Shown here in pieces: positions 53,087-61,274 of a stretch of 64,000 bases of DNA. The notes beneath the pieces were generated by a model, which worked only from the letters and a program-made list of their open reading frames with translations, made no database searches and had not been told where the DNA came from. How positions within the stretch are numbered: position 1 is the first letter of the stretch; the number at the start of each line of letters is the position of its first letter. The translations under genes were made by a program, and so were the position numbers. The DNA comes from Methylomonas rivi (GTDB lineage Bacteria > Pseudomonadota > Gammaproteobacteria > Methylococcales > Methylomonadaceae). The stretch covers positions 1 to 64,000 of the forward strand of contig NZ_JANIBK010000006.1 of NCBI RefSeq assembly GCF_024505165.1. The letters run 5' to 3'.

Positions 53087-53809
53087 TTATTCAACCCCGT
53101 AGCGCTTGAATAGGTAGCGAATTCCTTCCAAGCCTTCCTCGATGGACCAGGCAACCGATTGCGTCAATAAATCCAGCAGGATGATGCCATTGACGGCCGC
53201 ATCCTCGCTAATCGCCGCTTTCAAACGGCGCGCCAGAGCCCGGTTGATGATTTGCAATTCCTTGTATATCTGCGTGAGCTGCTCCAGTTCCAGAGTGTAG
53301 GGTTTGCCGTCCCGGTATAAAAAATACTGCGCCAACAAAAACGTGGACGTGGTGCGGTAGATGGTTTCCTCATCGCTGGCAAGCGGCAAATGAAACCGCG
53401 CCATCGGTTTAAAATACTCGGTATGCGGGCAGGCGCTGGTGGCGATGATCAGACCCAGTATCGAACTGATCACCCGCTGTACGGTCGTCTCTCCGCTAAT
53501 GGTGCGCTCCGGCGTCGCAACCTCCAGACTCACGGTTTGATAGGACTTCATCGAGCCGCACAATTCGATCAGCGGCACCAAATTGGCCGCCACCGGGCAA
53601 AGCGGCACCTCGCTTTTCGACAGCGGGCAATTGCCGCACTGCTGGTAATCCAATGCAGCCCAAGCGGGAGCGGGATTTTGCGCGGACGGGATAAAGCTGT
53701 TGCTGGCTTTATCGATATGTATCGGAAATTCCAGGCGGTTACCGTCAACAAACGATAATTTGTATAAAAACACCCAGCTTGATTGGTCGGAATGTTCCAT
53801 GGCCATCAT
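53087..53809 (-). CDS. unknown protein with N-terminal cysteine cluster
   Basis: The 240-residue soluble protein has YQQCGNCPLSKSEVPLCPVA at residues 55-74, three cysteines of possible metal-binding or redox type, and a further Cys at about 84. The rest is helical with no recognised fold. The start could be Met1, Met2 or Met4. It sits convergent to the HD-GYP-like gene and divergent from the receiver gene at 53855 (45 bp apart). That place among signalling genes suggests a shared pathway. I do not recognise a named family. Confidence 0.65.
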   Translation of the reverse strand: MMAMEHSDQSSWVFLYKLSFVDGNRLEFPIHIDKASNSFIPSAQNPAPAWAALDYQQCGNCPLSKSEVPLCPVAANLVPLIELCGSMKSYQTVSLEVATPERTISGETTVQRVISSILGLIIATSACPHTEYFKPMARFHLPLASDEETIYRTTSTFLLAQYFLYRDGKPYTLELEQLTQIYKELQIINRALARRLKAAISEDAAVNGIILLDLLTQSVAWSIEEGLEGIRYLFKRYGVE

Positions 53810-53854
53810 TTTAATTTATGCTATAAGTTATAGAAAAATAAACTCGTCACTACC

Positions 53855-54409
53855 ATGAACAATGAACCCGCCCACGTTTTGCTCGTCGATGACGAACCCA
53901 ATATACTCAAGGCGCTCGGCCGTGTATTGAAAAATTATACCGTTACCGCCGCCAACAGCGGCTCCGAAGGTCTGGCGCATGCCCTGGGAACCCAATTCGA
54001 TATTGTCATTTCCGATTACCGCATGCCTGAAATGGACGGCATCGCATTTCTGGAAAAATTCATGGCGATTCAACCGGACGCCATTCGGATCATCGTCACC
54101 GGTTATGCCGACCTTGAAGCCGCGCAAAATGCCATCAACACGCTGGGTGTGTTCCGCTTTATCAACAAACCCTGGAATAACCTGGAAATTATCAATGCCG
54201 TGGAAAAAGGCCTTGAATTAAAACGGATATTACAGGAAAACAAGGCGCTTGCCGACCAAGTCAGGCAACAACAAGCCAAGTTGAACGAACAGGATGCCAT
54301 TTTAAAAGCCTTGGAAGCAGAGGAACCCGGTATTACCAAAGTCAATTGGGCGCCGGACGGCTCCATCATTCTGGATGAATCGGAACTGGATGACGATTTT
54401 AAGCTTTAA
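53855..54409 (+). CDS. single-receiver response regulator with coiled-coil tail
   Basis: The 184-residue protein has an N-terminal receiver (LLVDDEPNILKALGRVL, phosphoacceptor in IVISDYRMPEMDG, VTGYADLEAA, NKPW), close in style to the receiver at 51782. A helical tail follows (LADQVRQQQAKLNEQDAIL), then a short acidic end (DESELDDDFKL). There is no enzymatic or DNA-binding output domain. It lies 70 bp upstream of the GspE-like ATPase on the same strand, so the ATPase may be its target. Confidence 0.87.
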   Translation: MNNEPAHVLLVDDEPNILKALGRVLKNYTVTAANSGSEGLAHALGTQFDIVISDYRMPEMDGIAFLEKFMAIQPDAIRIIVTGYADLEAAQNAINTLGVFRFINKPWNNLEIINAVEKGLELKRILQENKALADQVRQQQAKLNEQDAILKALEAEEPGITKVNWAPDGSIILDESELDDDFKL

Positions 54410-54479
54410 CAGCCGATTTTCCGCTTCGCTTTAAAATACGCCCCTAGCTAAAAGCCTACTTATAAAACTATTCCGCCCG

Positions 54480-56261
54480 ATGCCTGAAGAAAGCACGACC
54501 GAAGACCAAAAACTGGATATAGCGCAAATCATCGCCTGGTTGGAGGCCGACGGCATGTTATCCGCGGCGGATCTTAAAAAATGCCGCCAATACGCGCAAG
54601 CCGGCATCAACAAACATAAACATCCGCTGAAAATCCTGGCCGAGTGCGAATTGGCCGATCGTTCGGCCTTGGGCAAACTGCTGACCCAGGAAGACCTGAC
54701 GCAATGGCTGGCTAAAAAACTCAAGACGCCCTATTACTACTTCGACCCGTTACGTATAGACGTATCCAAGGTTACGACGGTATTCAGCAAAGCGTACGCG
54801 GGCAATTACAACATTTTGCCGATCAAAATCACCGACGACGAAGTGGTCGTCGCCACGGCCGAACCGTTTGTGCAATCCTGGCAACAGGATTTAGCCAAAA
54901 TGCATAACGGAAAAATCCGCTGCGTGTTTGCCAATCCGGATGAAATCAAGCGCTACGTGGATGAGTTTTATAATTTTTCCCGTTCGTTAAAAGGCGCTAG
55001 CCATCAAACCGGCCAACCGGACGGCAGCTCGGTACAAAATTTCGAACAGCTGATCGAACTCAGCAAAAATGCCGATCTGGACGCCAACAATCAGCACGTG
55101 GTGAATCTGGTCAACTGGCTGCTGCAATACGCCTTCGACCAGCGCGCCAGCGACATCCACATCGAGCCGCGCCGCCTGCAAAGCAATGTCCGCTTCCGTA
55201 TCGACGGCGTACTGCACCAAGTGTATCAATTACCCAAGAACATCATGAACGCCGTCTTGAGCCGGCTAAAGATTTTGGGCCGCATGAATATCGCCGAAAA
55301 ACGCCTGCCGCAAGACGGCCGCATCAAGACTCAAAGCTCGGCCGGCAAGGAAATCGAACTGCGCATGTCCACCATGCCGACCGCCTTCGGCGAAAAGCTG
55401 GTGATGCGGATTTTCGATCCGGACGTGCTGTTGCGCGATTACGAGCAACTGGGATTCAACAAGCAGGAATTGCAGATTTGGAACCACATGACCAGCCAGA
55501 GTCATGGCATCATCCTGGTGACCGGTCCCACCGGTTCCGGCAAAACCACTACGCTGTACTCCACCTTGAAACGGCTGGCCACGCCGGAAATCAACCTGTG
55601 TACCGTCGAAGACCCCATCGAGCAAATCGAACCCGCATTCAATCAAATGCAGGTGCAAGCCAATATCGGCCTGGACTTTGCCAGCGGCATCCGCACGTTG
55701 ATGCGGCAAGACCCGGACATCATCATGGTGGGCGAGATCCGCGACATGGAAACCGCCGAAATGGCCGTCCAGGCGTCGTTAACCGGCCATCTGGTGTTCT
55801 CCACCCTGCATACCAACAATGCACCGGCGGCGGTGACCCGTTTGCTCAATATCGGCGTACCGTCGTATTTGATCCAGCAAACCGTGCTGGGCATCATGGC
55901 GCAACGCTTGATCCGGGTGCTGTGCCATTGTAAAACCGCCGTTGTGCCGGACCCGCAGCAGTGGCAAGCCTTGACGGCACCGTTTAAAGTGGCCGCCCCC
56001 AAGAAAATTTACCGGGCCGTCGGCTGCAAGGAATGCCGCAACACCGGGTTTGCCGGCCGTATCGGTATTTATGAAATTTTCGAAAACAGCGCCACTTTGC
56101 AAAAAATCATCGTAGAGGGTTGCGATGTCAACCAATTACAAAGACAGGCCATCAAGGAAGGCATGCGGCCGCTGCGTTTGAGCGGCGCCGAAAAAGTCGC
56201 CGCCGGCATCACCACTATCGAGGAAGTCATGCGCGTGGCCCCGGAACGGATAGATTTATAA
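54480..56261 (+). CDS. GspE/PilB-family secretion or pilus extension ATPase
   Basis: The 593-residue hexameric ATPase has an N-terminal region (about 1-160; LTQEDLTQWLAKKLKTPYYY). The catalytic core has GPTGSGKTTTLYSTL (Walker A, about residue 347), Asp boxes, Walker B DPDIIMVGEIRDMETAEMAV, and the His box. The C-terminal metal-binding segment has cysteines CHC then CKECRNTG, with a CxC rather than the usual CxxC first pair. It drives either type IV pilus extension or type II-like secretion. It is far from pilM-Q genes and lies among two-component genes, so it may be a dedicated ATPase under signalling control. Confidence 0.88.
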   Translation: MPEESTTEDQKLDIAQIIAWLEADGMLSAADLKKCRQYAQAGINKHKHPLKILAECELADRSALGKLLTQEDLTQWLAKKLKTPYYYFDPLRIDVSKVTTVFSKAYAGNYNILPIKITDDEVVVATAEPFVQSWQQDLAKMHNGKIRCVFANPDEIKRYVDEFYNFSRSLKGASHQTGQPDGSSVQNFEQLIELSKNADLDANNQHVVNLVNWLLQYAFDQRASDIHIEPRRLQSNVRFRIDGVLHQVYQLPKNIMNAVLSRLKILGRMNIAEKRLPQDGRIKTQSSAGKEIELRMSTMPTAFGEKLVMRIFDPDVLLRDYEQLGFNKQELQIWNHMTSQSHGIILVTGPTGSGKTTTLYSTLKRLATPEINLCTVEDPIEQIEPAFNQMQVQANIGLDFASGIRTLMRQDPDIIMVGEIRDMETAEMAVQASLTGHLVFSTLHTNNAPAAVTRLLNIGVPSYLIQQTVLGIMAQRLIRVLCHCKTAVVPDPQQWQALTAPFKVAAPKKIYRAVGCKECRNTGFAGRIGIYEIFENSATLQKIIVEGCDVNQLQRQAIKEGMRPLRLSGAEKVAAGITTIEEVMRVAPERIDL

Positions 56262-56280
56262 TCCCGTCAATAACGCAATT

Positions 56281-56337
56281 CTCGGCCTCCCCCAAAACCC
56301 AGCATGCTGCCATGACGGTTCCCCGGGAGAGGCCGAG
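56281..56337. repeat. 9-bp perfect inverted repeat between convergent genes
   Basis: CTCGGCCTC at 56281-56289 pairs with GAGGCCGAG at 56329-56337 around a 39-nt middle. It lies just after the GspE-like gene and before the end of the cytochrome gene. There is no T-run on either strand, so a terminator role is only a possibility. Confidence 0.4.
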
Positions 56338-56368
56338 CCTTACGAACGTTACTTGGGCACCGGCGGCA

Positions 56369-58615
56369 CTAGCCCGGCGCCTTGCCGAATGCCGCGCGCA
56401 TAATCGCCGCATCGCGTTGATCGACCCGGCCGTCGCCGTTGAAGTCGGCATCCGCGTTGGTCGAACCAAAAGCCGAGCGGAACAGGCCAGTATCGGCTTG
56501 GTTGACGATGCCGTCGTTGTTCAGATCGGCGTCGCAAGCGTTACCGAAGCCGTCGCCGTTGCTATCGCGCTGGTTGGCATTGGCCACCTGACTGCAATTG
56601 TCTTCGTCGTCGTTGACGCCGTCGCCGTCGCTGTCCTGGACCACAAATAAGACCACGCCGCCGGAATTGGTTTTCAGCTTGAACTGGCCTTGGGTCAAAG
56701 CAGGCAGTTGCACGCCGGCGAATTGGCCGTTGACGCCTTGGCCCGCCTTGACGATTTCGAAGCTGTCGCCCGGTTGCGGCAGATAACCCTGCGCCAGTTC
56801 GACCTGTAAATCGCCGCTCAAGGTTACGGTGCCGCCGGCGCAGACGCGGTTGAACTTGCCGGTTTCCTTGCCGGCCAGTACCACCCTGTGCGCTGCGTTC
56901 AGCTGATGAAAATCCACGTCGCCGCCATAATTGCACAGCGCCCGGGCCGCCGCTTGCCAATCCAGCACGATATTCCACTCGTGCTGTTTTTCCGGCGGCA
57001 ATGTCGGCGAGGTATCGTTATCCACCGATTCCAGCACCCGTTCCGGCGGCGTGACGGAGGCGTCGCGGCCGAAGATAAAGTCCTGCTCCTCGACGATGGC
57101 TTTGTACGCTTTATTCAGCAGCAAGGCGCGTTCGGGCGACGGCGCCGCCAACTCGTAAAAGTCGCTGGCGCTGGCCAGCGCCACGGTATTGAGGCTGCCG
57201 TCGGCATGGTAAAAGCGCGATTCCAGCTCCGGATTGCTGCGGAATTCGGTGCCGCCGCCGACCCGTTGCAAATACGTCGCCACCTCGCCCAGGGTTTCGC
57301 CGAGATTCGGCGCGTCCGGCATGCCGCGCAGATTGATATAACCCCAGCCGGCGGCGCCGTCTACTTTGCGGGGGAAACTGAAGGTCTTGTCTATCGTCGA
57401 GCCGATCGTGGAATGGCAACCCATGCAGAACGCGTTTTCCTCGAAGGTATTCCAGCGCAGTTTACCTTCCTTGTTTTCCAGAAAACCGGTGATGTTCCAG
57501 CCGAAATTGGTGCTCAAGCCCTCATGGCCGAAATTCTTGTAACTGGGCAAGGACCCCTGCTCTTTTTCCAGGTTTTCTTCTTCGTAATAATGATTGAGCT
57601 GAAAATGGCGGCTCTGGATGCGGCGCTTCATATAGCGCACTTCCTTCATGTGGCGGGCGTTATAAATCGAACCGTCCGGCTTGACGCCGACATAACGCAC
57701 GGTATGCAAAAACTCGGTATTCAGCGGGTAGACATGCGGGATCAAATCGGTTTGATGGGCGGCGCCGACATAATGCGGACGATTGGCGGAGACTTCGTTG
57801 ACCACGCTCAGTTGGCCGTCATCGTTCAAATCTTCCCCGACAGCCTGCTCATCGATCGGCCAGGAGCCGATTTTGGCATAGCCTTTGATATTGGCTTCCA
57901 GAATCGCCAGATTGGCTTTATAGACATCGCGCGACACGCTGCCGTCGGCTTTTTTATAAAATTCCGCCGGCAGGCGGATCATCACATCGTCGGTGGAACC
58001 CTGGGTCGGCCAAAAGGTGCTGGGCAACGGTTTGTAGCTGAAGGCCACCCACCAGCTGCCGTCTTTGGCAAAACCTTCTTCGTCGAACGCGGCCGCGCCT
58101 TCGGCCAGATTGGCCAGATCGGGTTTCCAGCCGGTAAACCCGGCGGCGGTCAAGCGCGCCGCCAAGTCGGAATAATTGTCTTGATCGATGTAATCCAGAA
58201 TCTCGGCATCGCTGATCTGGCCGACGCGCTCGCTGCGGGCCTCGAACAGGTTGCTCCAGTGATTGGTCAGACCGGCGTCGCTAAAACTGTACGCTTCTTG
58301 CAGGTCGTGGTCGTTCATGGTGTTTTCGCGGCCGGGTATGGCATTTTGATGGCAGGCATAGCAGGGATTATGCTCGCCGCCGGTATCGGTATAACACTGC
58401 GGCGGAATCGGCGCTTCGCGGTTGTACATGGTTTCGGTATCCTGGGCTGCGGGCAGCCACGGCAATACCACGTCGGGGTCGGTTTTCAATCGGTTCAGAA
58501 TTTGCTGGTACAGCGGTAACTCTTCGGCGAAAGCCGGCACCAATATCCACACATCCGCCATCAACAAGCCGGCAATGACCGCCAGCGTTCCGAGATTTTT
58601 CTTTAGCCCGTTCAT
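56369..58615 (-). CDS. secreted dihaem c-type cytochrome with C-terminal thrombospondin-3/dockerin module
   Basis: The start at ATG 58615 (AAGG upstream) gives 748 residues with a signal peptide (VWILVPAFA/E). Two haem motifs are visible: CYACH (Cys85) and CMGCH (about residue 400). The protein between them is large and otherwise unlike small cytochromes. The C-terminus is a calcium module: DSDGDGVNDDEDNC and RDSNGDGFGNACD (thrombospondin type 3), then two dockerin-type F-hand repeats, DLNNDGIVNQADTGLFRSAF and DFNGDGRVDQRDAAIMRAAF. Function is probably surface redox chemistry. The gene lies downstream of the cohesin-like gene, with a terminator between. Confidence 0.85.
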   Translation of the reverse strand: MNGLKKNLGTLAVIAGLLMADVWILVPAFAEELPLYQQILNRLKTDPDVVLPWLPAAQDTETMYNREAPIPPQCYTDTGGEHNPCYACHQNAIPGRENTMNDHDLQEAYSFSDAGLTNHWSNLFEARSERVGQISDAEILDYIDQDNYSDLAARLTAAGFTGWKPDLANLAEGAAAFDEEGFAKDGSWWVAFSYKPLPSTFWPTQGSTDDVMIRLPAEFYKKADGSVSRDVYKANLAILEANIKGYAKIGSWPIDEQAVGEDLNDDGQLSVVNEVSANRPHYVGAAHQTDLIPHVYPLNTEFLHTVRYVGVKPDGSIYNARHMKEVRYMKRRIQSRHFQLNHYYEEENLEKEQGSLPSYKNFGHEGLSTNFGWNITGFLENKEGKLRWNTFEENAFCMGCHSTIGSTIDKTFSFPRKVDGAAGWGYINLRGMPDAPNLGETLGEVATYLQRVGGGTEFRSNPELESRFYHADGSLNTVALASASDFYELAAPSPERALLLNKAYKAIVEEQDFIFGRDASVTPPERVLESVDNDTSPTLPPEKQHEWNIVLDWQAAARALCNYGGDVDFHQLNAAHRVVLAGKETGKFNRVCAGGTVTLSGDLQVELAQGYLPQPGDSFEIVKAGQGVNGQFAGVQLPALTQGQFKLKTNSGGVVLFVVQDSDGDGVNDDEDNCSQVANANQRDSNGDGFGNACDADLNNDGIVNQADTGLFRSAFGSTNADADFNGDGRVDQRDAAIMRAAFGKAPG
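56393..56640 (-). repeat. copy A of the thrombospondin-3/dockerin cassette
   Basis: This approximate segment encodes the calcium module of the dihaem cytochrome. It is closely similar at DNA and protein level to 59420-59660 in the PhoX-like gene, for example the shared protein block CDADLNNDGIVNQAD and FGSTNADADFNGDG. The two are direct repeats about 3 kb apart, so the module was probably duplicated or homogenised between the genes. Boundaries are by eye. Confidence 0.75.
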
Positions 58616-58649
58616 CACGACACCTTCGAACATAATTTGAATATCAACA

Positions 58650-58686
58650 ACAAAAAAGCAGTTCCACGGCATTGCACCGTGGAACC
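58650..58686 (-). terminator. Rho-independent terminator after the cohesin-like gene
   Basis: GTTCCACGG at 58661-58669 and CCGTGGAAC at 58677-58685 form a perfect 9-bp stem with a 7-nt loop. On the minus strand a TGCTTTTTTG run follows at once. It is 32 bp past the stop of the cohesin-like gene and upstream of the cytochrome start at 58615. The cytochrome must therefore have its own promoter or rely on readthrough. Confidence 0.88.
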
Positions 58687-58716
58687 GCCGGTTTGGCTAA
58701 GCCGAAACGCTTGCGA

Positions 58717-59313
58717 TTACGCGCGTTGGCGGCGAACCGCGCCCAGGCCGCCCAGCAATACGCTGCCGAACAACCAGGCCGCGCCTGGCACAGGAACCGC
58801 GGTGACGTTCAGGCTGGAAGGCGCGAACTGCAGGCTGATAACGTCGTTGTTGTAGTCGGTCCAGACGTTGTCGAAACCGCTGGTGAATTGACCCAAGGAT
58901 GCTTGCAAGGCCGAAGTACCGGCCGCCAGACCTTTGAAGGTCAACACCGCGATGTCGAATGAAGCATTTGGCGCGCCGTCGAAGAAGCTGGCAACGCTCA
59001 GGTTGCTCAGGGTACCGGCATTGTTATCGACCACGGTATTGACGCCGACATCGGCCAAACCCAAGTCGCCAGGGAAGACGCTGGTGTCGTAGCTTTGCAA
59101 CGACAACAGGCTGGCATCCCAGGAAACGCTCAAGCCGCCGCCGTAAGTACCGTTGCTGAAGTCGCTGCCCACCAGTTTGATCTGGATGGTGTCGCCTGCG
59201 GCAACGGAAGCGTTATCGGGGGTAAAGGAGATGATTGCGGCTTGCGACGCTGACGAAGAAGCCATCAAGCCGGCAAATGCCAACGCAGACAACAATTTTG
59301 CTACAAATTTCAT
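58717..59313 (-). CDS. cohesin-like domain protein with PEP-CTERM sorting signal
   Basis: The 198-residue protein has a signal peptide (ALAFAGLMASSSASQA/A). One beta-sandwich follows that looks like a cohesin: IISFTPDNASVAAGDTIQIK, then YGGGLSVSWDASLLSLQSYD and FDIAVLTFKGLAAGTSAL. The C-terminal VPVPGAAWLFGSVLLGG and VRRQRA form a PEP-CTERM exosortase signal, so the protein should be fixed at the surface. Its two neighbours on the same strand end in dockerin modules. A cohesin-dockerin interaction is inferred from this pairing. The cohesin call is by fold pattern and would need profile search. Confidence 0.75.
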   Translation of the reverse strand: MKFVAKLLSALAFAGLMASSSASQAAIISFTPDNASVAAGDTIQIKLVGSDFSNGTYGGGLSVSWDASLLSLQSYDTSVFPGDLGLADVGVNTVVDNNAGTLSNLSVASFFDGAPNASFDIAVLTFKGLAAGTSALQASLGQFTSGFDNVWTDYNNDVISLQFAPSSLNVTAVPVPGAAWLFGSVLLGGLGAVRRQRA

Positions 59314-59361
59314 TTAAAAGTCCTCGTGTTTAAATCGTTAATAATCGACTTGAATCCAGTC

Positions 59362-60999
59362 TTACTGAGCAGTACCGGAAGGGCCGGGCTCGGCGCCGAA
59401 CAGACTACGGAAAATGCCGTTATCCACTTGGTTAACGATACCGTCGCCGTTAAAATCGGCATCGGCATTGGTCGAGCCGAACGCGCCGCGGAAAATGCCG
59501 GCGTCGGCCTGGTTGACGATACCGTCGTTGTTCAAGTCGGCGTCGCAGATATTGCCGTAACCGTCGTTGTTGGTATCGCGTTGATTAGCGTTGGCTACCG
59601 CGCTGCAGTTGTCCTGGCTGTCGGCAAGATTGTCGCCGTCGGTGTCGGCTTGAATCGACCACAAGGCATCGTTATTGGAAGACGGATGTTGAACCATAGT
59701 CAGGAAGCCGCCGCGCGGATCGGCCATGAAACCGGTCGGTTCGGAACCGAAGGGCCCCAAGCTGGCGAACATGTCCATTTTCTCGGCCACGCCGTCTTTG
59801 TCGGCGTCGGTCGCCATCCAGATGTCGCCCGGATTTTGGTCTTCGATGATGTAGACCTTGCCGTCTGCATCGACGTAGAGGTTATCGGGCGATCCCAATC
59901 CGTAAGTAGACTGGCTACCGGCGGGCACGATCGCGCCGTTGGAGTTCGGCGTTACGCCGCCCTTGGCGAACAAACGTACGTGAGCATCGCTGCTATCGCT
60001 GTCGCCGTTGGGGTTCAACTCGATCGAATAGACAGCTGCTTCACTGGTGGTAGCGACATACAGCACTTCATGGTCGTTGCCCAATTTGCCGAAATGCAAA
60101 TCTTCCGGACGGCCATAAGGCGTACCGGTCACTTCGTCCGCCGCCGCGCGGCCGCCGCGGGTGGTAAAGCTGAACGGGTCGGCATTGGTGGTTTTATTGC
60201 CGTCGGCGTCGGTGATGGCAACCCAGGTCGCTTCGCCGGTGCGCGGTTGACCGGCATTAGCAGCGTTATTCCAGGTTGTTGATGGATTACCGGCATAAGC
60301 GGTCACTTTCAAGACGAACGTTTGGCCAACGCTCAGATCGCCGGCGACTTTAGGCACGAATTTGTAGATGGAACCGGAGTTGTCTTCGTCGACAAAATAC
60401 AGATTGCCGGCGGCATCGAATTTCAAGCCTTCATGCGACACGGATGGAATGCTGCTCAACCAGCGCCAGTTGGCATCCGCCAGGCCGGTTGCGGTTTCCG
60501 GATTCAGCATTTCGAACAAGCGGCCGTTGCCCGCCCACTCTTCGCCGGTCAACAAGGTGTTCCAAGGCGTCAGCACGGCAGGATCCAAAGCGCCGAAATC
60601 GTCGCTCGTTGCGCTCCAGGACGCTGGATTGGATTGAAAGATACCGGTATTGTTGCCTTGCAGCAAAATCGCGGCGGTACCGTTATCGCGGTTGTAGCGG
60701 GTAACGCCGGCACCCTGTTGTACTTCGTGAGGAATGTAGATAAATTCGTGGTTGGCGCCGCCGATGTCCAGCATGTCCCACGCTCTAAAAGTGCTGGGGT
60801 AACTGCCGCCGAAAAAGGCGTTCATGGCATTTACATCGGTCACTTCGGTTTGCATCCAACCGGCCGGCAATTTGAACGGGTTGGTGTTTTCGTTGGTGTT
60901 GCCGGATGTGGCGGAAGCCGTCAACGGCGTAAACGGATCGATGGCGTAAGCATTTGCGCACACCATGCCAATCACGGCGGCTAGTAAGGTTTTGTTCAT
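59362..60999 (-). CDS. secreted PhoX-like (DUF839) protein with C-terminal thrombospondin-3/dockerin module
   Basis: The start at ATG 60999 has a GGAGGG site (545 residues) and a signal peptide (LLAAVIGMVCANAYA). The body resembles PhoX-type phosphatases (PF05787): LLTGEEWAGNGRLFE, VSHEGLKFDAAGNLYFVDED and PYGRPEDLHFG. PhoX is a Ca/Fe-dependent alkaline phosphatase, but activity here is unproven. The tail has DTDGDNLADSQDNC, RDTNNDGYGNICD and two dockerin-type repeats ending in FRSLFG. It is the first gene of the three-gene surface cluster. There is no twin-Arg motif in the signal, whereas typical PhoX is Tat-exported. Confidence 0.8.
   Translation of the reverse strand: MNKTLLAAVIGMVCANAYAIDPFTPLTASATSGNTNENTNPFKLPAGWMQTEVTDVNAMNAFFGGSYPSTFRAWDMLDIGGANHEFIYIPHEVQQGAGVTRYNRDNGTAAILLQGNNTGIFQSNPASWSATSDDFGALDPAVLTPWNTLLTGEEWAGNGRLFEMLNPETATGLADANWRWLSSIPSVSHEGLKFDAAGNLYFVDEDNSGSIYKFVPKVAGDLSVGQTFVLKVTAYAGNPSTTWNNAANAGQPRTGEATWVAITDADGNKTTNADPFSFTTRGGRAAADEVTGTPYGRPEDLHFGKLGNDHEVLYVATTSEAAVYSIELNPNGDSDSSDAHVRLFAKGGVTPNSNGAIVPAGSQSTYGLGSPDNLYVDADGKVYIIEDQNPGDIWMATDADKDGVAEKMDMFASLGPFGSEPTGFMADPRGGFLTMVQHPSSNNDALWSIQADTDGDNLADSQDNCSAVANANQRDTNNDGYGNICDADLNNDGIVNQADAGIFRGAFGSTNADADFNGDGIVNQVDNGIFRSLFGAEPGPSGTAQ
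59420..59660 (-). repeat. copy B of the thrombospondin-3/dockerin cassette
   Basis: This approximate segment encodes the calcium module of the PhoX-like protein and pairs as a direct repeat with 56393-56640. Differences are scattered and mostly synonymous or conservative, which suggests selection on the protein after duplication. Boundaries are by eye. Confidence 0.75.
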
Positions 61000-61244
61000 T
61001 AATCCCTCCTGAAGGATCGCATAAATGAGTCGGGTTACGGTCTTTAGCCCAGCACCGATTCTCGGAACCGGCGTCGATAATGCTATCCGGCTCACATAAA
61101 CAAAACGTTACCGCAGTGTTAAATTTGTATGAAATGTCCTACAAGCTCTTTCGGTTAACGGAACAGTTCATTCGGAACATCAATGCCAGTCTTTCGTTCG
61201 CGGCATTGACACTATTACTTGTCTATTTCGGGTTTGAAACAGAG
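61000..61244. other. intergenic region upstream of the PhoX-like gene
   Basis: About 245 bp between the PhoX-like start and the left end of the insertion element. It should contain the promoter of the surface cluster. I see no gene or clear promoter pair. A plus-strand frame that crosses into the element is not supported. Confidence 0.5.
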
Positions 61245-61271
61245 GTATACCTACCGCACCTCAAATTTCGG
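61245..61271 (+). repeat. left terminal inverted repeat of the IS630-type element
   Basis: Starts GTATACC and ends CAAATTTCGG; it matches the reverse complement of 62099-62125 with about six mismatches. Confidence 0.7.
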
Positions 61272-61274
61272 CAG

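Noticed and set aside
56888-58519. Long plus-strand open frame opposite the dihaem cytochrome
   Set aside because: It is antisense to a protein with a signal peptide, haem motifs and dockerin repeats; its own translation shows no domain and is the shadow of high-GC coding.
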